From NCBI GenBank assembly GCA_038502055.1, contig JAXRKN010000037.1, positions 5,302,501 to 5,366,500 of the forward strand: DNA of 64,000 nt. The letters are read 5' to 3'. Made by a program: the position numbers and the translations under genes. Below, one piece after another: positions 22,534 through 35,300 of this stretch. The notes beneath the pieces were generated by a model, which was given only the letters and a program-made list of their open reading frames with translations, did no database searches and was not told the DNA's origin. Source of the DNA: Tanytarsus gracilentus (Eukaryota > Arthropoda > Insecta > Diptera > Chironomidae). Numbering within the stretch: position 1 is the stretch's first letter; each line of letters begins with the position of its first letter.

Positions 22534-25500
22534 TTACAAAAATTGTTCAACCGGCTTAAAGCAACTCACGAGTAGTTCAACTGAATTTTTCTGCTCTGAA
22601 TTTTTGCAATTAAGTGCAAGCAGCTCTAGAATTTTGCATGCTTTAAGAAGTTCACTCTGATGTTCAGGCGGAACTCTATTGTTGACTCGATTCCAGTTTT
22701 GCTTGGTGACATCGATGAGTGGAAAGAGAAATTTCTTCATCAAATTGACATCGTCAACAGTTGTCAAGCTCAGAAAATGACTAATGGCGGAGCAAAGTTG
22801 ATCTTGTAAGGCATCCCTGTGCTTATACTCGTTAAAGTCCGAGAGGTTATTAGACTGCTCTAACGCTGTTAAGAGGCAGCTCCAAATTTCAATGAAAAAT
22901 TCCCCATAATGTCTTCGTGATTTGGGAGTTTGGAGCGCAATACAAGCATTCGTTCTGACTTTGAAATTTGGAGAGTTTTCAATCGTCGAGTTAAGCTGTC
23001 GATAAACACTCGCTTGCCATTTTTTCCTCAAATCTTCATCGTACACAGTCAAATTTTTCATTATTGTCGACAACGCGTGACAAATGTTCCACTTTACTTT
23101 TGCTCCAGAAGAAGTTGTTAGCTGCTGATTTAGTGTCTCAACGGACTTTTCAAATATATTCTGCCATTTTGGTGTATCGAGTTGTTTTCGGTTTAGTAAC
23201 AGGATAGAATTGCCAAGTGCTCGAAATACGTTGACTTTCACACGATCATTGTCATTGGCGGCATGAAGACAACTCTCAATAATTTGTAATTGAAGACTTT
23301 CATTAATTCCCACCGCATCTTTAATAATCAAAAGACTATCCACGATATTGGCAAGTCCGAATGATGATTTTGTGCGTGACAACAAATTTTGATCCTTGAT
23401 AATTCTCAGTACGGACTCAATTGTGTTTTCAATAAAACATAAATCCTCTCTCAGCGATGGAAATAGAACATAGAGAGATAAGGCACGAACAGCAGATGAT
23501 CTTACATTAGGATCATCATCATAGCAACATCCAGTTAGTATTGACTTGAGTTTAGTTTGTTTCATAAAATCTAGCTTCTCGAAATTATGAACGCCTATGT
23601 TTGAAAGACTGTCGGCGAGTGAAGCTCTAAAAGTAGGCGATTGATTGATGTCTTGAATATTTTCAAACACGTTCGGTAAAATACGGATCCAAAAGGCGAG
23701 AGAAAGATCCATGTCTTGGTGAGTTTTTGTGTCTAAAGAAAATAACTTAAAATAATTTAATCATTAAATTATTAATTGACTTACCTTGCGATAGAAAATT
23801 ATTTATAGAACTTCCAATAAACTCTAGAGCACGGCTCGCATGAAATTTCTCATCAAATGTAGCGTCATGCAGGGATCTCGATAAAGCCATTGATATTGCA
23901 AAGAGGTGATCTTTTAAGAGTAAATAATGTGAAGACATTGCAGCGAGAACTTGCAAGCTTTCTATCCTCACTGATAACGCGAGTGATGGCAATTTTAGAA
24001 CTCCTTTGTAGATGCCAAGATTTTCAAGAATTGTCTGCAGCAGCCAAGGCATTTTTGTGGATTCAATATTTAACTGACTCACATGCTCCTCAATACTCTG
24101 TTCCTCAATATCTTCCTCTTCATCAAACTCAAAATCTAAGTCAATAATTTCATCTTCGTCCTTTCTTAAACTTTCGTCAATTTTCCTCCAGTTGAATTCG
24201 ATTTTGGATTTTGGAATTTCGACAATCTCAAAGATCTCTGATGTCATATCTGAGATGGAAATTAAATTCTTAATCACGATGAGAGCCGCAACCTTGATTG
24301 TTGGATCTTTATGGCGAAGGAGAATTCTAACATATTTTATAAATCCACTAACAATTCCGTCTTTCAACCGATGGAATGGCGTGACAGTTATGAATATTGA
24401 AATGCACTTGAGAATTTGCGTTAAAACTGTAAAATCGCCTTCCTTAATCAGTGTTTGAGTGAGTATTTCATAAGTAAATTGAATCATGTTTCCAAGTGTC
24501 ACAGAGAATGGAGTAAAAGTCGAACGAATTTTATCCTTATTTTCTGCCTGAGTGAGGAATGGCTTGGAGACTTTCAAGAGCTGAATTATCGTTTGAAGAG
24601 CCACTATTCTGCATCGAGGAGATGAATCTTTTAGGATTGAGTTGCCAAGAGTAATTGTCACTGTATCGTCGCACGATAACAAGCAATGCCAATATCCAAA
24701 AATTATTCTTTTCTCGACCTCATTGCTTATGACAAAAAGTAAGGTGAGAGCTGATAGCCTTAGCTTCACTTGCTTATTTCTGTTAACCATCTCACGACTG
24801 TGTTCGTTGTCAGAAAAATCTGAATCACTAGTACGATAAAGTGTAAATTGTTTGTAGGGATTTTCTTCACTTTGCTGCCTTGCATTGACATTCTTTGCTT
24901 CAACTTTCTTATTATTCTTGGACTTTGTGAATTTCTTTTTCGACGAGGGATGTGCATTTTTTCTTCCTGGCGGATCGGAGAGAGGTTCCATCACTGCCTG
25001 TTGCGAAGACATTACTTTCGATGGTGACTGATAAATTATTTCAGGAAGTCCGTACATCATAAAACCTGCAAAGAAAAAAAAGAAAAAAAATTAGTAAGGT
25101 GTTTGACGAAAGTTTCAGTCAAATAAAAAAAATTATTAAAACAAGATGGGTCTGCAAACGGCGTTGCCATTTCCAATAGCTCCGCATAGATTAGTACCCT
25201 ACTCCGTTGCAATGGGCATTAGTGGCACTCCTGACCGACCATGATGGACATTCCTCAAAAATGTCGGTGTCAATAGATTCCTGATGCAATGATAAGTTCA
25301 ACGACATACATGAAGTGATTGTTCTGAATAATGGACATTAGTGGCACTCCTGGCCGCCATGATGGACATTCCTTAATAATCGTCAGTGTCAATCCCTTCC
25401 TGAAATTGCAATGACGAATTCAACGACATACATGAAGCCATAGTTCTGAAAAATGGACATTAGTGGCACTCCTGGCCATCCATGATGGACATTCCGTTGT

Positions 25501-26642
25501 AAAATCGTCGATGTCAATCGATTCCTGATGCAAATACGAGTTCAACGATACCCATAAACCATATAAGAGAAAATTTTATGAAAAAGAACATTTTTCCTCA
25601 TTTAAAACCCAAAAAAAAAAATTTTTTTTAAAAAAAAAAAAAAAAAATCAATTTTTACCAAAAAACAAAAAAAACGTTCTTGAGATATGCGTTCACTAGT
25701 CGAAGAAGTGGAGTAAAGGAAATTTCGTCTTTCTTTTTTTGGTTTTTTTTTTTTTTTTTTATTTTAAATTTTGGTTATTGTTTGGTAATGTGTTTTTATA
25801 ATAATTATTATGATGAATTTTAATAATGTCACTCACCCTTTGAAATTCCAATCAATTCACCAACATGTTCCGTTGTAAAATCCGATGATGACTGGCAAAT
25901 AAATTTTAGGGAATTGATTGACAAAGTTGCGATAGTCATAAAATCATTGTCTTGAATTTCATTTTGCTTGAAGTTGTAAATAAATTTGATGAGAACACTT
26001 CCACTTGATTCGAGGTATTCCGGTGCGATTTCATAATCGTTGTCCACTTCCAAATGCAACAGAATGGATTCGATACATGCTAGTGTTGACTTGAGCAATT
26101 CTTGTGGTGTATAATCATGAAAAAGTATTTTATTTAAACTTCCAGTTGCCGGTTTAAGGAGACTAAGCAAGATTCCATCCGATGATAGCATCATGTCGAC
26201 ATGCTGCAATTATATTTTTGAAATTTTAGATTAATTCGAATAGAACAATAATTACCTTTAAAGCACCTCGTGAGTTCTTTTTAAAAAGCAGTGCTAAAAC
26301 ATCCAGTGCCTCGCAAGCAAAAACATCCCGACAGCTAGTTTTATTGCCTTGAAGAATCCAGTTGATTATTTTATTTGAAATCGCACCCGGAAGACTGATT
26401 TTCTGCTTGGTAATTAGTTGTTTGATCAAATGACATGCTTTAATCTTAATATTTGTATCAGACGTTGTTGGAATTTTGGTAAGAGACTCGAGAAATTGAA
26501 TAATGTTATTCGTTTCCGAAATTTGCTGACATTTAAAATCCAAACTATTTAAATCGTTCAGCAATGCATTGAGCTCTATGCTGGATTCATACACAAATAG
26601 AAATTTAATCGATAAATTTCCAAATTCACTTTCTAAATCCAT
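22534..26642 (-). CDS. HEATR6: HEAT-repeat-containing protein 6 (HEATR6)
   Basis: This is an all-helical armadillo/HEAT protein of unclear molecular function, conserved in animals. Exons are 26256-26642, 25837-26203, 23785-25065 and 22534-23732, all in frame, giving about 1077 residues (human about 1180). Recognisable family segments are an N-terminal helical part, a basic low-complexity linker (KNAHPSSKKKFTKSKNNKK) and RHKDPTIKVAALIVIKNL. Later come SFRASLADSLSNI-like repeats, RSSAVRALSLYVLFPSLRED and RVKVNVFRALGNSILLL, and VKWNICHALSTIMKN followed by FKVRTNACIAL. These match the order in human HEATR6. The 771-bp intron 2 carries copy B of the repeat element; the other introns are about 50 bp. 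It is head to head with ZNF598. Confidence 0.88.
25144..25720 (-). mobile_element. Repeat element, copy B, in HEATR6 intron 2
   Basis: Read on the minus strand, this copy ends with the same terminal sequence as copy A (AACGCCGTTTGCAGACCCAT then CTTGTTTT), contains about three diverged 120-bp-type units, and shares the inner segment around TCTCAAGAACG. An A/T-rich stretch of about 90 bp replaces part of the unique region of copy A. It sits in antisense to copy A but in the sense direction of its own host gene, as copy A does. Confidence 0.7.
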
Positions 26643-26997
26643 AATTTAATTTTTTTACTTTGCGAACATCTGTGTTGTTATTGTTTTGATTTTTTTCGCA
26701 TCATTTCTCGCGTGAATTCGGTGAAATCAATTTTCGCATCTTTCGATGAAATTTTCGTGTTACTTTCACAAAAAAATAATTTTCACCTTTTTGGACTCTA
26801 AGGGAGCATGTGAGTCACTTAACTAATTATTTTTTTAATTTCTAAATTCTAATTAATGCTCAATGAAGACAATTAGATGAAAAAATTAGACAATTTTAAT
26901 TTATTTTACTCGATCGATTTTTATTTTTTTATAAGTGCTCTCACACTTAAAAATTTCATCTTTTTGGACTCTAAGTTAAGCATAAAAATAATTGAAA
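26643..26997. promoter_or_regulatory. Divergent promoter, HEATR6 / ZNF598, with a repeated 22-bp motif
   Basis: These 355 bp separate two start codons pointing away from each other. The word TTTCAYCTTTTTGGACTCTA AG occurs twice in the same orientation, at 26781-26802 and 26954-26975, with one mismatch. It may be a promoter element or the trace of a local duplication. Confidence 0.55.
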
Positions 26998-29663
26998 ATG
27001 ACTGACCAAGATGAACAACCAATTATGCAACAGCATGAAATTGAGAATGCTTGTGTTGTGTGCTTCAAGCCGACTGTAATCTACTCCATTGGGTGAGTTT
27101 AAGTTTTGCAGAAAAAAATCTTGATGATTTGTCAATGAATTAATTTTAATTTTTTACTATTTCATAAATCCAATTAGATGCTGCAATCATCCAGTATGCT
27201 TCGAGTGCAGCGCTCGCATGAGATGTCTATGCTTGCAAAATGAGTGTCCAATTTGTCGTCAGGACTTGCCGAAGGTTAATTTCAAATGTTTACAAAAATT
27301 TCTGATCTTTTTCTGAAGTTTATTTCTCCATCCATCGACAGGTGATTTTCACAAAGACTATTGAGCAATTCTTAACTCTCGATCGTCAAATTCGCTCGGG
27401 ATTGTTTGAGAAGAAATTCAAGATTTTATTTGCTGAAATGGACATTCAAAGGGCATTTTATAATCTCCTAGAACATCGCTGTCCGATTTGTCCCGAAGAT
27501 GAGAGACCTTTCATTGACTTTCATAAATTAAAAGAACATGTACGAAAAGTCCATGAACGTTTCTACTGTGAAATTTGCACGGAAAACTTGAAGATTTTCT
27601 CATCGGAGCGTCGTTGCTATACGAGACAGGAACTTGCACACCACAGAAGAGTCGGTGATCTTGACAATAAATCTCATAGAGGCCATCCAAGATGCGACTA
27701 TTGTGAATTGAGGTATTTAGACAAGGACGAACTTTTTAGGCATCTCCGCCGTGAACATTACTTCTGTCATCTTTGCGATGCCGATGGGAAGAACTTGTAT
27801 TATGGGTATGTGGACGATTAATGAAAGTATTTTCATGTTAATAGTTTAATTTTTAAATTTTAGAACAATTCAAGAAATGCGACAGCACTTTAAGGCTGAA
27901 CATTTCTTGTGCGAAGAGGATGATTGTGTGACTGAGGAGTTTACCGCTGTCTTTCGTTCTGAAATTGATTTGCGTGCACACAAGGCGGTTGTGCATTCAA
28001 GAGGAATGTCTAAGATCGAAGCTCGACAAACGAGAACATTGGATCTTGATTTCTCATATGCTCCAAGAGGAAGACAAGGAAATGAAGGTGGCGAGAGGAG
28101 AGGCGGTCGATTCACGCGAGATACTCAAAGAGAGTTTGATAACAGAGAAATACCCGAGCAACAAATTGTTCAACAGCCACCTGTTAAGATTGACGCTAAG
28201 AGTGAGGCTCAATTCCCATCGCTGGCACCTTCAGTGTCTTCAAGCACGGCCGGATCACAAGTGCAATTAGCCAATTCCGTTAGACACGTTGTTTATGGCC
28301 AAGCTGGAATTAAGAAAACGAAGGAGAATTTCCCTGCTTTAGGCGGTCAATCAAATCCTCCATTAAATTCCAACAACACCCAGCAGCAACAGCCGAGGCG
28401 ACAAGCGAGTGCAAGTAGCCTTTTTAAAGCGCAAAAATCAAACCAACCACCGGCTAAACAACAGCAAGCGGCTCCCAAAAATCAAAATCGAGCTGCTGAT
28501 TTTCCAACACTTCCTCAAAATACCTCTACCAAACTTTCCTCGACTTTCATGAGTTATTCACTTCCAAAACCTTCCACGTCGTCAACGACACCCGTAAAAA
28601 CCGCTCCAAAAACTTCCGATTTTCCAACTCTGTCTCAAAATGCGAGCAAATTGAAGGCTAAGGAAAAACTGATGGAGGATATGGTTGAATTTGACAGTAA
28701 TGTAGACAGAGGATTAGTTTCAGCTAAACATCGAAATTTGATGAACGATTATGTCTCGATAGCTTCACAAATGACTAAAGTGCAATTGGTAAAGCAGAAG
28801 GAAGAAGTAGCCTTCGATAATACACCCAAAGCAGTACCTAAGCTCAACTCCACCAATAATTTTCCAACTCTTGGTAGCGGTAACGAATCGAGCGATCAAA
28901 CAACTTCCGGTAAACTTCCAAATTGGATTTCTGCTAAACCAACTCCTACTAAGCAGCCTCAAAAAAATATCAACGTAAATCCTAAGGTGCCTCCACAAAG
29001 TAAGCAACAGAACTCAAATGGCGTGAAGAAAATAAAGGACGAGAAAAAATCAAAAGAGAAACCAAAAGAAGTTCTCAGCAGTAAAAATAAAGAGATTTCA
29101 GTGCCTCCACCGCCCGGTTTTAAGAAAGCCGATGTTGTAACTTTTACGAAATTCATAGCACCACCTGATGCCGCAAAACGTAACGAAGCTTTAGTGCAAG
29201 AGTTGGAAAGAATTTTAAAAACTCATGAACAAATGCAAGAATTTAAAGTTTTATCACAGTTGTTTAGAAATGGAAGCTACTTCGCTCGAAGCTACTATGA
29301 GTCGTGTAAGGGAGTTCTCAAAGAGAAATTTGATACGATATTTCCTGAGCTTATCGTTCTTTTGCCTGACATTGAGAAGCAACAGGTGAGAAATATTTTA
29401 TATTGCGATAATTTTAATTTATTAATTTGAAATTCAATTAGAAACTATATCGGATACATTTGGAAGAAGCCAACAATAATCCAGGTGGAAATCAAGGAAA
29501 GAAAAAGAAATTTCTCCTTGATGTGTGTCCAACATGTCAGCAAGTGCTTCTGAGTAAGGATTTTAATCAGCATTTGAAAGCTCATCCAACTGAAAATCAA
29601 TTCTCAAAAAATTTAAATAATTCCACGGAAGTGAGTTCACTCGGCACAGCTTTAAACAATTAA
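26998..29663 (+). CDS. ZNF598: ZNF598 E3 ubiquitin ligase (ribosome collision sensor)
   Basis: It senses collided ribosomes, ubiquitinates small-subunit proteins and triggers ribosome quality control. Exons are 26998-27092, 27178-27274, 27342-27805, 27864-29385 and 29442-29663, giving about 799 residues. The N-terminal RING reads CVVC, CCNHPVCFEC and CPICRQD. It is followed by the typical set of C2H2-like fingers (CPIC..HVRKVH, CEIC, CDYC..HLRREH, CHLC..HFKAEH and the last ending HKAVVHS). The central region is Gln/Pro/Ser-rich with repeated DFPTL/NFPTLG/NFPALG motifs, as in family members. A conserved C-terminal helix part (LFRNGSYFARSYYESCKGVL) is followed by CPTCQQVLLSKDFNQHLKAH, a last zinc finger. 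The gene looks complete. Confidence 0.93.
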
Positions 29664-32310
29664 TTTAATTAATTAAATTAATTAAATGTTAAAAATTATA
29701 TCGCTAAACTATCTTTCAATAAAAAGAATCAACGTGATTTAAAAATCAAGTCATTTTTTTAAAATATCACTTCGTTTTCCAAGAATTAAACTAATATGAA
29801 TTTTTTTTAATGAGAAAAATAATCACAACAAATTCGCACTCGCTGCAATTCTCCATAAAAAGGCGTGAAATATTCCTCTTTCAGCTGCATTAAAAATCAT
29901 CCATAAAAATGTGATTAAAGCAATAAAAAATTTCTTTCACAGTCAATAATGAAAAAAAACTATATTAAATTATTCGAGCATGCATCAAGATTGATGTGTT
30001 GATAGAGAGTGAGCGGCAGAAAGTCTTTTATTCATTGATCAATCGTCTCTCGGTGTGTGTCAAAATGTAAATCACAGAAGCAAGCACGACTCCACAGCTC
30101 GACACGAAATCAAATCAAAAGCGAAAAGATGAAAATTGAAATTCATTTCGGTTGCATTCAGTGTCAATTTCACACACGCTGCAGCATCAATTCAGCTCAA
30201 ACAAACAATGATTATTGCATTCATGAATATATTTACTCAATAAACTTCTCGCATCGCAACTTCAGCAATCAATTTTTAAGAAACTTTCGCTGCTAAAATT
30301 AAACAAAGAAGAAAGAGTTTTGTAACCAAGCATATAAAGACATAAATTAAATCTGACTGATGATGAATTGTGAAGAATTTTTCAATCACGATTTTACATC
30401 ACACAAACGGCACATATTCAATAGCAACTTCGAGACTGAATCAAGTAAAATAAGAAAAAAATTAAATTTCACTTTTCAAAATGTGGCAAATCGAGTCATG
30501 AATGTTGCTCCCGCATCGATTGAGTCAAGATTAAAAAAATCAAAAGTCGCTGCATAAAAATAGCTCTTTCCTTTATTTCTATTGCGAGCACTTTTAACGA
30601 TTTAATATAAAATGATAAGTTTACCAGCGATTTATTTCCTTTTTCAAATCACTTTTATAAAATAATTTTTTAAGATCAAAGATGAAAATGTCAAGCTGAG
30701 AAACGAGAGAAAGCTTTTTGTGTTTTTCTTCCCTTTCATGTTTAATTATTTTCTTTAATTAAAAATTGTTTACCTCATTAAATTCTAATTTCATAGCTCA
30801 CATAAATATGTTTAATGATGTGTGCATGAATTTATTGTGTGAAGCACACTCGCATAGAATAATAAGTAAGTGCGAGAAGAAAATCGCGGAAGTAGAAAAG
30901 GTTAGAAATTCTTGTCGAGTGTCGATCGAAGAGTGTGTGGGCAAGGGTCTCAAAGTCTTGTTGAGTGTCAAATTGATGACAACTTAGATAACATTCATCA
31001 ACGCATGACGTGAGCTTTCATTATGGTAATCATTATGCTGTGAACATTCTCTCTTCGCCTCTTTTATGCTTCTCGATACCTCTAATGGTTTATTAACTCA
31101 CACACCGCATGGCGTATGCAATAAAGCGTGTAAGCATCGAGTGAGTGAGAGAGAGACGCGCGGTGTTAGAAATGGCAATCGAAAGTAAAAGTGATGCTTG
31201 ATGACTATAATCGTAGCAGAAAATTGATCATCAATGCAAATTTGCGTGTGTGATTGGATATTTTAGGAGCTTTAATTAAATTTCCATAATTTTTGTTTGT
31301 TTTTCAGCTTTAATTTCACCTGCATAAACTCTCAATCTTAAAGATTAAAGAAAATTACAGTTGTTGACGCAACAAAGTAATTATGAGAGAGAAAAATTAC
31401 ATCGAGCACTTGCTGCCGTGCCGCATGCCGAGTGGTGAAGATCGATGTCGATATCGACATGAAAAACTTTATGTTGTATAATATCAAAGGTCAGCTCTCA
31501 GCTGGTTGCTGTGCATTATTTTCTTTTAGAATTTCTTCGTGATTTCCCTAAATCGATGCATGCGAGCTCATTGAACTGCCATTGTTGCTGTTGTTGATGA
31601 TTATCTCAGCAAACTCTCGCAATACTTCCAGTGCAGCATAAAACTCTCTTTTATGTGTCGCTAATGTTTCTTCGTTTTTCTCTCTCTCGCTCGCTCCTTT
31701 CACTTCACTGCAACATCATGATGCTGCTGGAAGTTTATAAAATCTTTGAGCCTTGGCATTGAAATCTTCACTCCGTCGTAAGTCGTTCAATAGTGAAGAT
31801 CGTTTTATATTTTCTTTTCTTTCTCTCTTTCTCCACTCCGCATCCATCCATCCACACATTCATTCATATATTCAGCAAAAATTGGAAAATCGCGATCATT
31901 CTCTGCTCATCGCTCGATGGTGCAACATAAAAAAATTGTTTCGTGGTCCATTTAATTTTACATGTGTACGGTCGTAATTAAATTAGACGAGAAAATAAGT
32001 GTGAAGCTGTAAATTGTGCTAAAAATTTTAAGCGACACGTGGATAAAATTATTTTCAAATAAATCAAAAGTGCAAATTTCCTTTCAAAACATTTTTAAAG
32101 TGCACAAAAAGTGAATTAAATTAATTTTCAAGTGACGGACGGAAGCAGACAAAATTGTTTAATAAAAAAATTCCGTGAATGCGATAAAAAGAAGAAAAAA
32201 GAATAAAAAGGAAAGAAAAGAATTTTTGCGCTGCCTCAAGTGATTTCGCGAGATTATTGAAAAAAAATTAATTTTGTTCTCACAAAAGAGCGAAAAATAA
32301 GGAGGAAAAA
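29664..32310. other. Upstream region and 5' UTR of the left Kazal gene (inside the palindrome arm)
   Basis: From about 29800 onward this sequence matches the reverse complement of the far right arm (up to 43438). It contains a TATA box at 31736 and a long, apparently unspliced 5' UTR to the ATG at 32311. Small open frames are present in both arms (for example 30360-30557 and its mirror at 42678-42875). However, their mirror copies are expected from the duplication itself, so this is not evidence for coding. Confidence 0.5.
31736..31741 (+). promoter_or_regulatory. TATA box of the left Kazal gene
   Basis: TATAAA lies 575 bp before the ATG. A candidate initiator (TCTTCACT) follows about 30 bp downstream. 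The same box occurs at the mirror position in the right arm. Confidence 0.55.
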
Positions 32311-35300
32311 ATGATTAAATTTATCATCATTTCATTGTTTCTTTCGCTGCAATTAACTTATGCCCATGGTGAGTCTTATAATAACAAACAACGTGATATA
32401 TAAAAGTAATTCACTCAATCTTTCTTCTCTCAACGGTTGTGATGGTTCATTTTTTAATCATCTTATTACTTCGAAGAAACATTTCCTATATGTTTTGTTG
32501 ATTTTACCTCATTTTGCTCCACATATATAAAAAGTATATTTAACATGCTTCATCGTGCTTTATAGTCTCTCTCCCGTCTTGCCCAACACAAATTGGTTCA
32601 TTAACATTTATTGTGCAAAAATATAAAAAAAAAATTAAACGAAGAAAAGCATTTTTATGCCTTTTTGCATTTTTCATAACATTACATTGGTGTATAATAT
32701 TTCAGCACCGCCAAGAGAAAGAATAAGTAACTGTTCTCATCTATTTTTATTACCCTTAATTAGAAGTGAATGTGCAGCAGCTAAGAACAATTTTGCGCTT
32801 TCTTTTAAGAATTGGGACATGTCATAAAGCATAAGATGCTGTTTGCTGTTTGTGAGGTTGATTAGTGATCAGTGGAGAGAAAAGATGGGATTACTTTTTT
32901 TTCTAGAGACTGAGATAAATTTATTTTTGATAAAATATTTTAAAAACAAATTCATGATTTTTAAGCAGCAGTTGAAATATTTAAAATAAAATTGCTGAAT
33001 TTCTCATCATTAAATATCGTTTTCGAAATGCAAATGTCTTTACTGTTCTCTGCCAATTATGCAAGCGCGAAAGAATAACTGTCAGATAAAAATCTCTCTT
33101 TTTTGAATCTCTCTCTCCCTCGTGTCGTTTGCATGAATACAATATACATAAAGGAAAAATTGTAAGAAATCTGACGTAGCATTGAATTCAGTGTGAATGC
33201 ATCATTTTAATGCTTATATTCATTTCCGTCATCTCTCTGGAGAGTTTGTGAGATGAAAATTAATTTTTTTATGATAAAAAAACTTAACGAGATTCACGGT
33301 GTTTTGAGATTACAAAGTTGTTGTCTTACGTGCGATATAATTGCACTGCACGAAATGTGCCGTTTTCGGAAGAAAAAAAACCGCAGCATAACGATCGAAA
33401 GTCTAATAGACACAAGCGTGCATGCATATTATCGAGAGTAGTGTCGATGGCTTTGAAGACACTTTTATTGCCTTCACGTCTCATATCTAAATGTATGGGA
33501 TGCATAAATTAGTAGAAAGTTTCTCTCTCTCCTTTCTTCTTCATTCAATTTCGTTAAATGGTAAACTTGAAATGACTCTCAAGAGCGCCCGATCGGAGGT
33601 GCTCGAGCAGATTCACACCTTTTGCCTCTCGCTCCACCAACAACTTTCTTTCGCTCAATTGTGCTTACAAACATAATTTTGCCGTGCTTATAATGAAGTC
33701 AAACTCCAACTCGCCGGATGAGATGCGAAATGCAATTTTTAATTTGAACATTTTGAGGTGAAGAAAAGTCATCAATTCTTGTGTGCACACAACCAGATTG
33801 AGATTAAGAGGCGAAGAAAGAAAAATCCAATTACAATCTTAAAGTGCTCTAAAAATCGAGGTTGGCACACTTTATGAATGCAGACAGGCAGACGAGTAAG
33901 TGCCGTCTCTTAAAAGTGAAAGAATCAAACACAAAAAAAAGTCTAATTGAGATGACTTAAATTGGTTTTGTGTGTGCAAATAATAATGTCTTGATTTTGA
34001 TTTGATTCAAACAATTTTCGCTCTCTTCTTTTCCATCCCAATCATCTCGCTGAAAAACTTCAAAGAACTAGGTTTGCGCAATTTTCAATTCGGATTCGCG
34101 AGAGTTAGTTTTTTTTTCTTATTACATGCCGCCTTGCGGCAATAATAAATCAAGACTTTTATATTTTTTTCATAGAAATTTTTTGCATAATGATTATAGG
34201 TTGTGAATGTTTGAGGTTTAGCGGAGAAAAATTGGATTTTAAATTCCAGGAACAAAGTTAATGCCTTTAAAAATTCATTTTTCAATGCACCCAATTTTTT
34301 TCAAGGAAACGCTTTCGAATAAATTTTTAGGCAAAAAAAAAGTTAAAAGACAAATTTGTCTTTCTCACCGTCACGTTAACGAAATTAGTTTCGTAAAACG
34401 CCCAATTTATGCTCACAAACTCAAAATCACTTAATGCGCTCTCGAAATGTCAACAAATTGAGGCAATTTTGACACACACTAATGGCACATGTGCTCAAGT
34501 ATCGCTTCTTCGCTACCCAATTTATTGGCGAATTTATTGAAAGGTGCTCAAGTGGTGAAATTTCGTGAGTTTACCGTTTGATTATCTCTTTACTCTTTTC
34601 CCATTCACATTGTTCGGAAGCAATCAAAGCAAAAGATTTTTTTGCTGCTTTTCGAGAAATAAAGTTGGCAAAATACGATTGAGAGAGAAATAATCACGTG
34701 CGTATCTGATTTGATGATTGAAGTCCGAAAAACGATATGCCTACCGGAATTAAAGGTTTAAAATCAGAGATGGTCAATTAAAAATTACTTGTATAAAAAT
34801 TAAGTCACATTTGTGAAAATCAAAATATTTTTTTTATGGTCTTGAAAGAAACTTTAAAAAATTTAATAAAATTACATGTAATAAATTTTATAAAATATCA
34901 CAATTGTCGTTTTGAATAAATCACAACGTAATTACCCATCTCTGTTTAAAGAAGAATTATTTGAAAAATTATCTTGGCAGCAACTTCATAAAATATTCAA
35001 TGCTCTGATGGTGGAATTTGTTTTATTACGAGAGTTACAAATTAAAATTCATTAAAATTAGCTAAATTTCTCGGAAATATTTGAAGCGATCGAAAGTGGC
35101 AATTCCAAAAGTCACAAATTGTGGCGATGAAAAATGTCGATGATGGTTTAACTGCTTATGGGAGTTTAATTTGATAAGCCGAGATTAGATAAAAAGAATC
35201 ATCAATAATTCAATATTACGAGTCGGCCACCGGCGGCAACAGTTTATCGGAAATCGTTAGATAATGTTCAAAATTATGCAGATTAATTTGTAAGAGAAAT

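Noticed and set aside
30360..30557. 65-codon frame present in both palindrome arms
   Set aside because: Its second copy is expected from the inverted duplication, so this is not independent conservation; no motif is seen.
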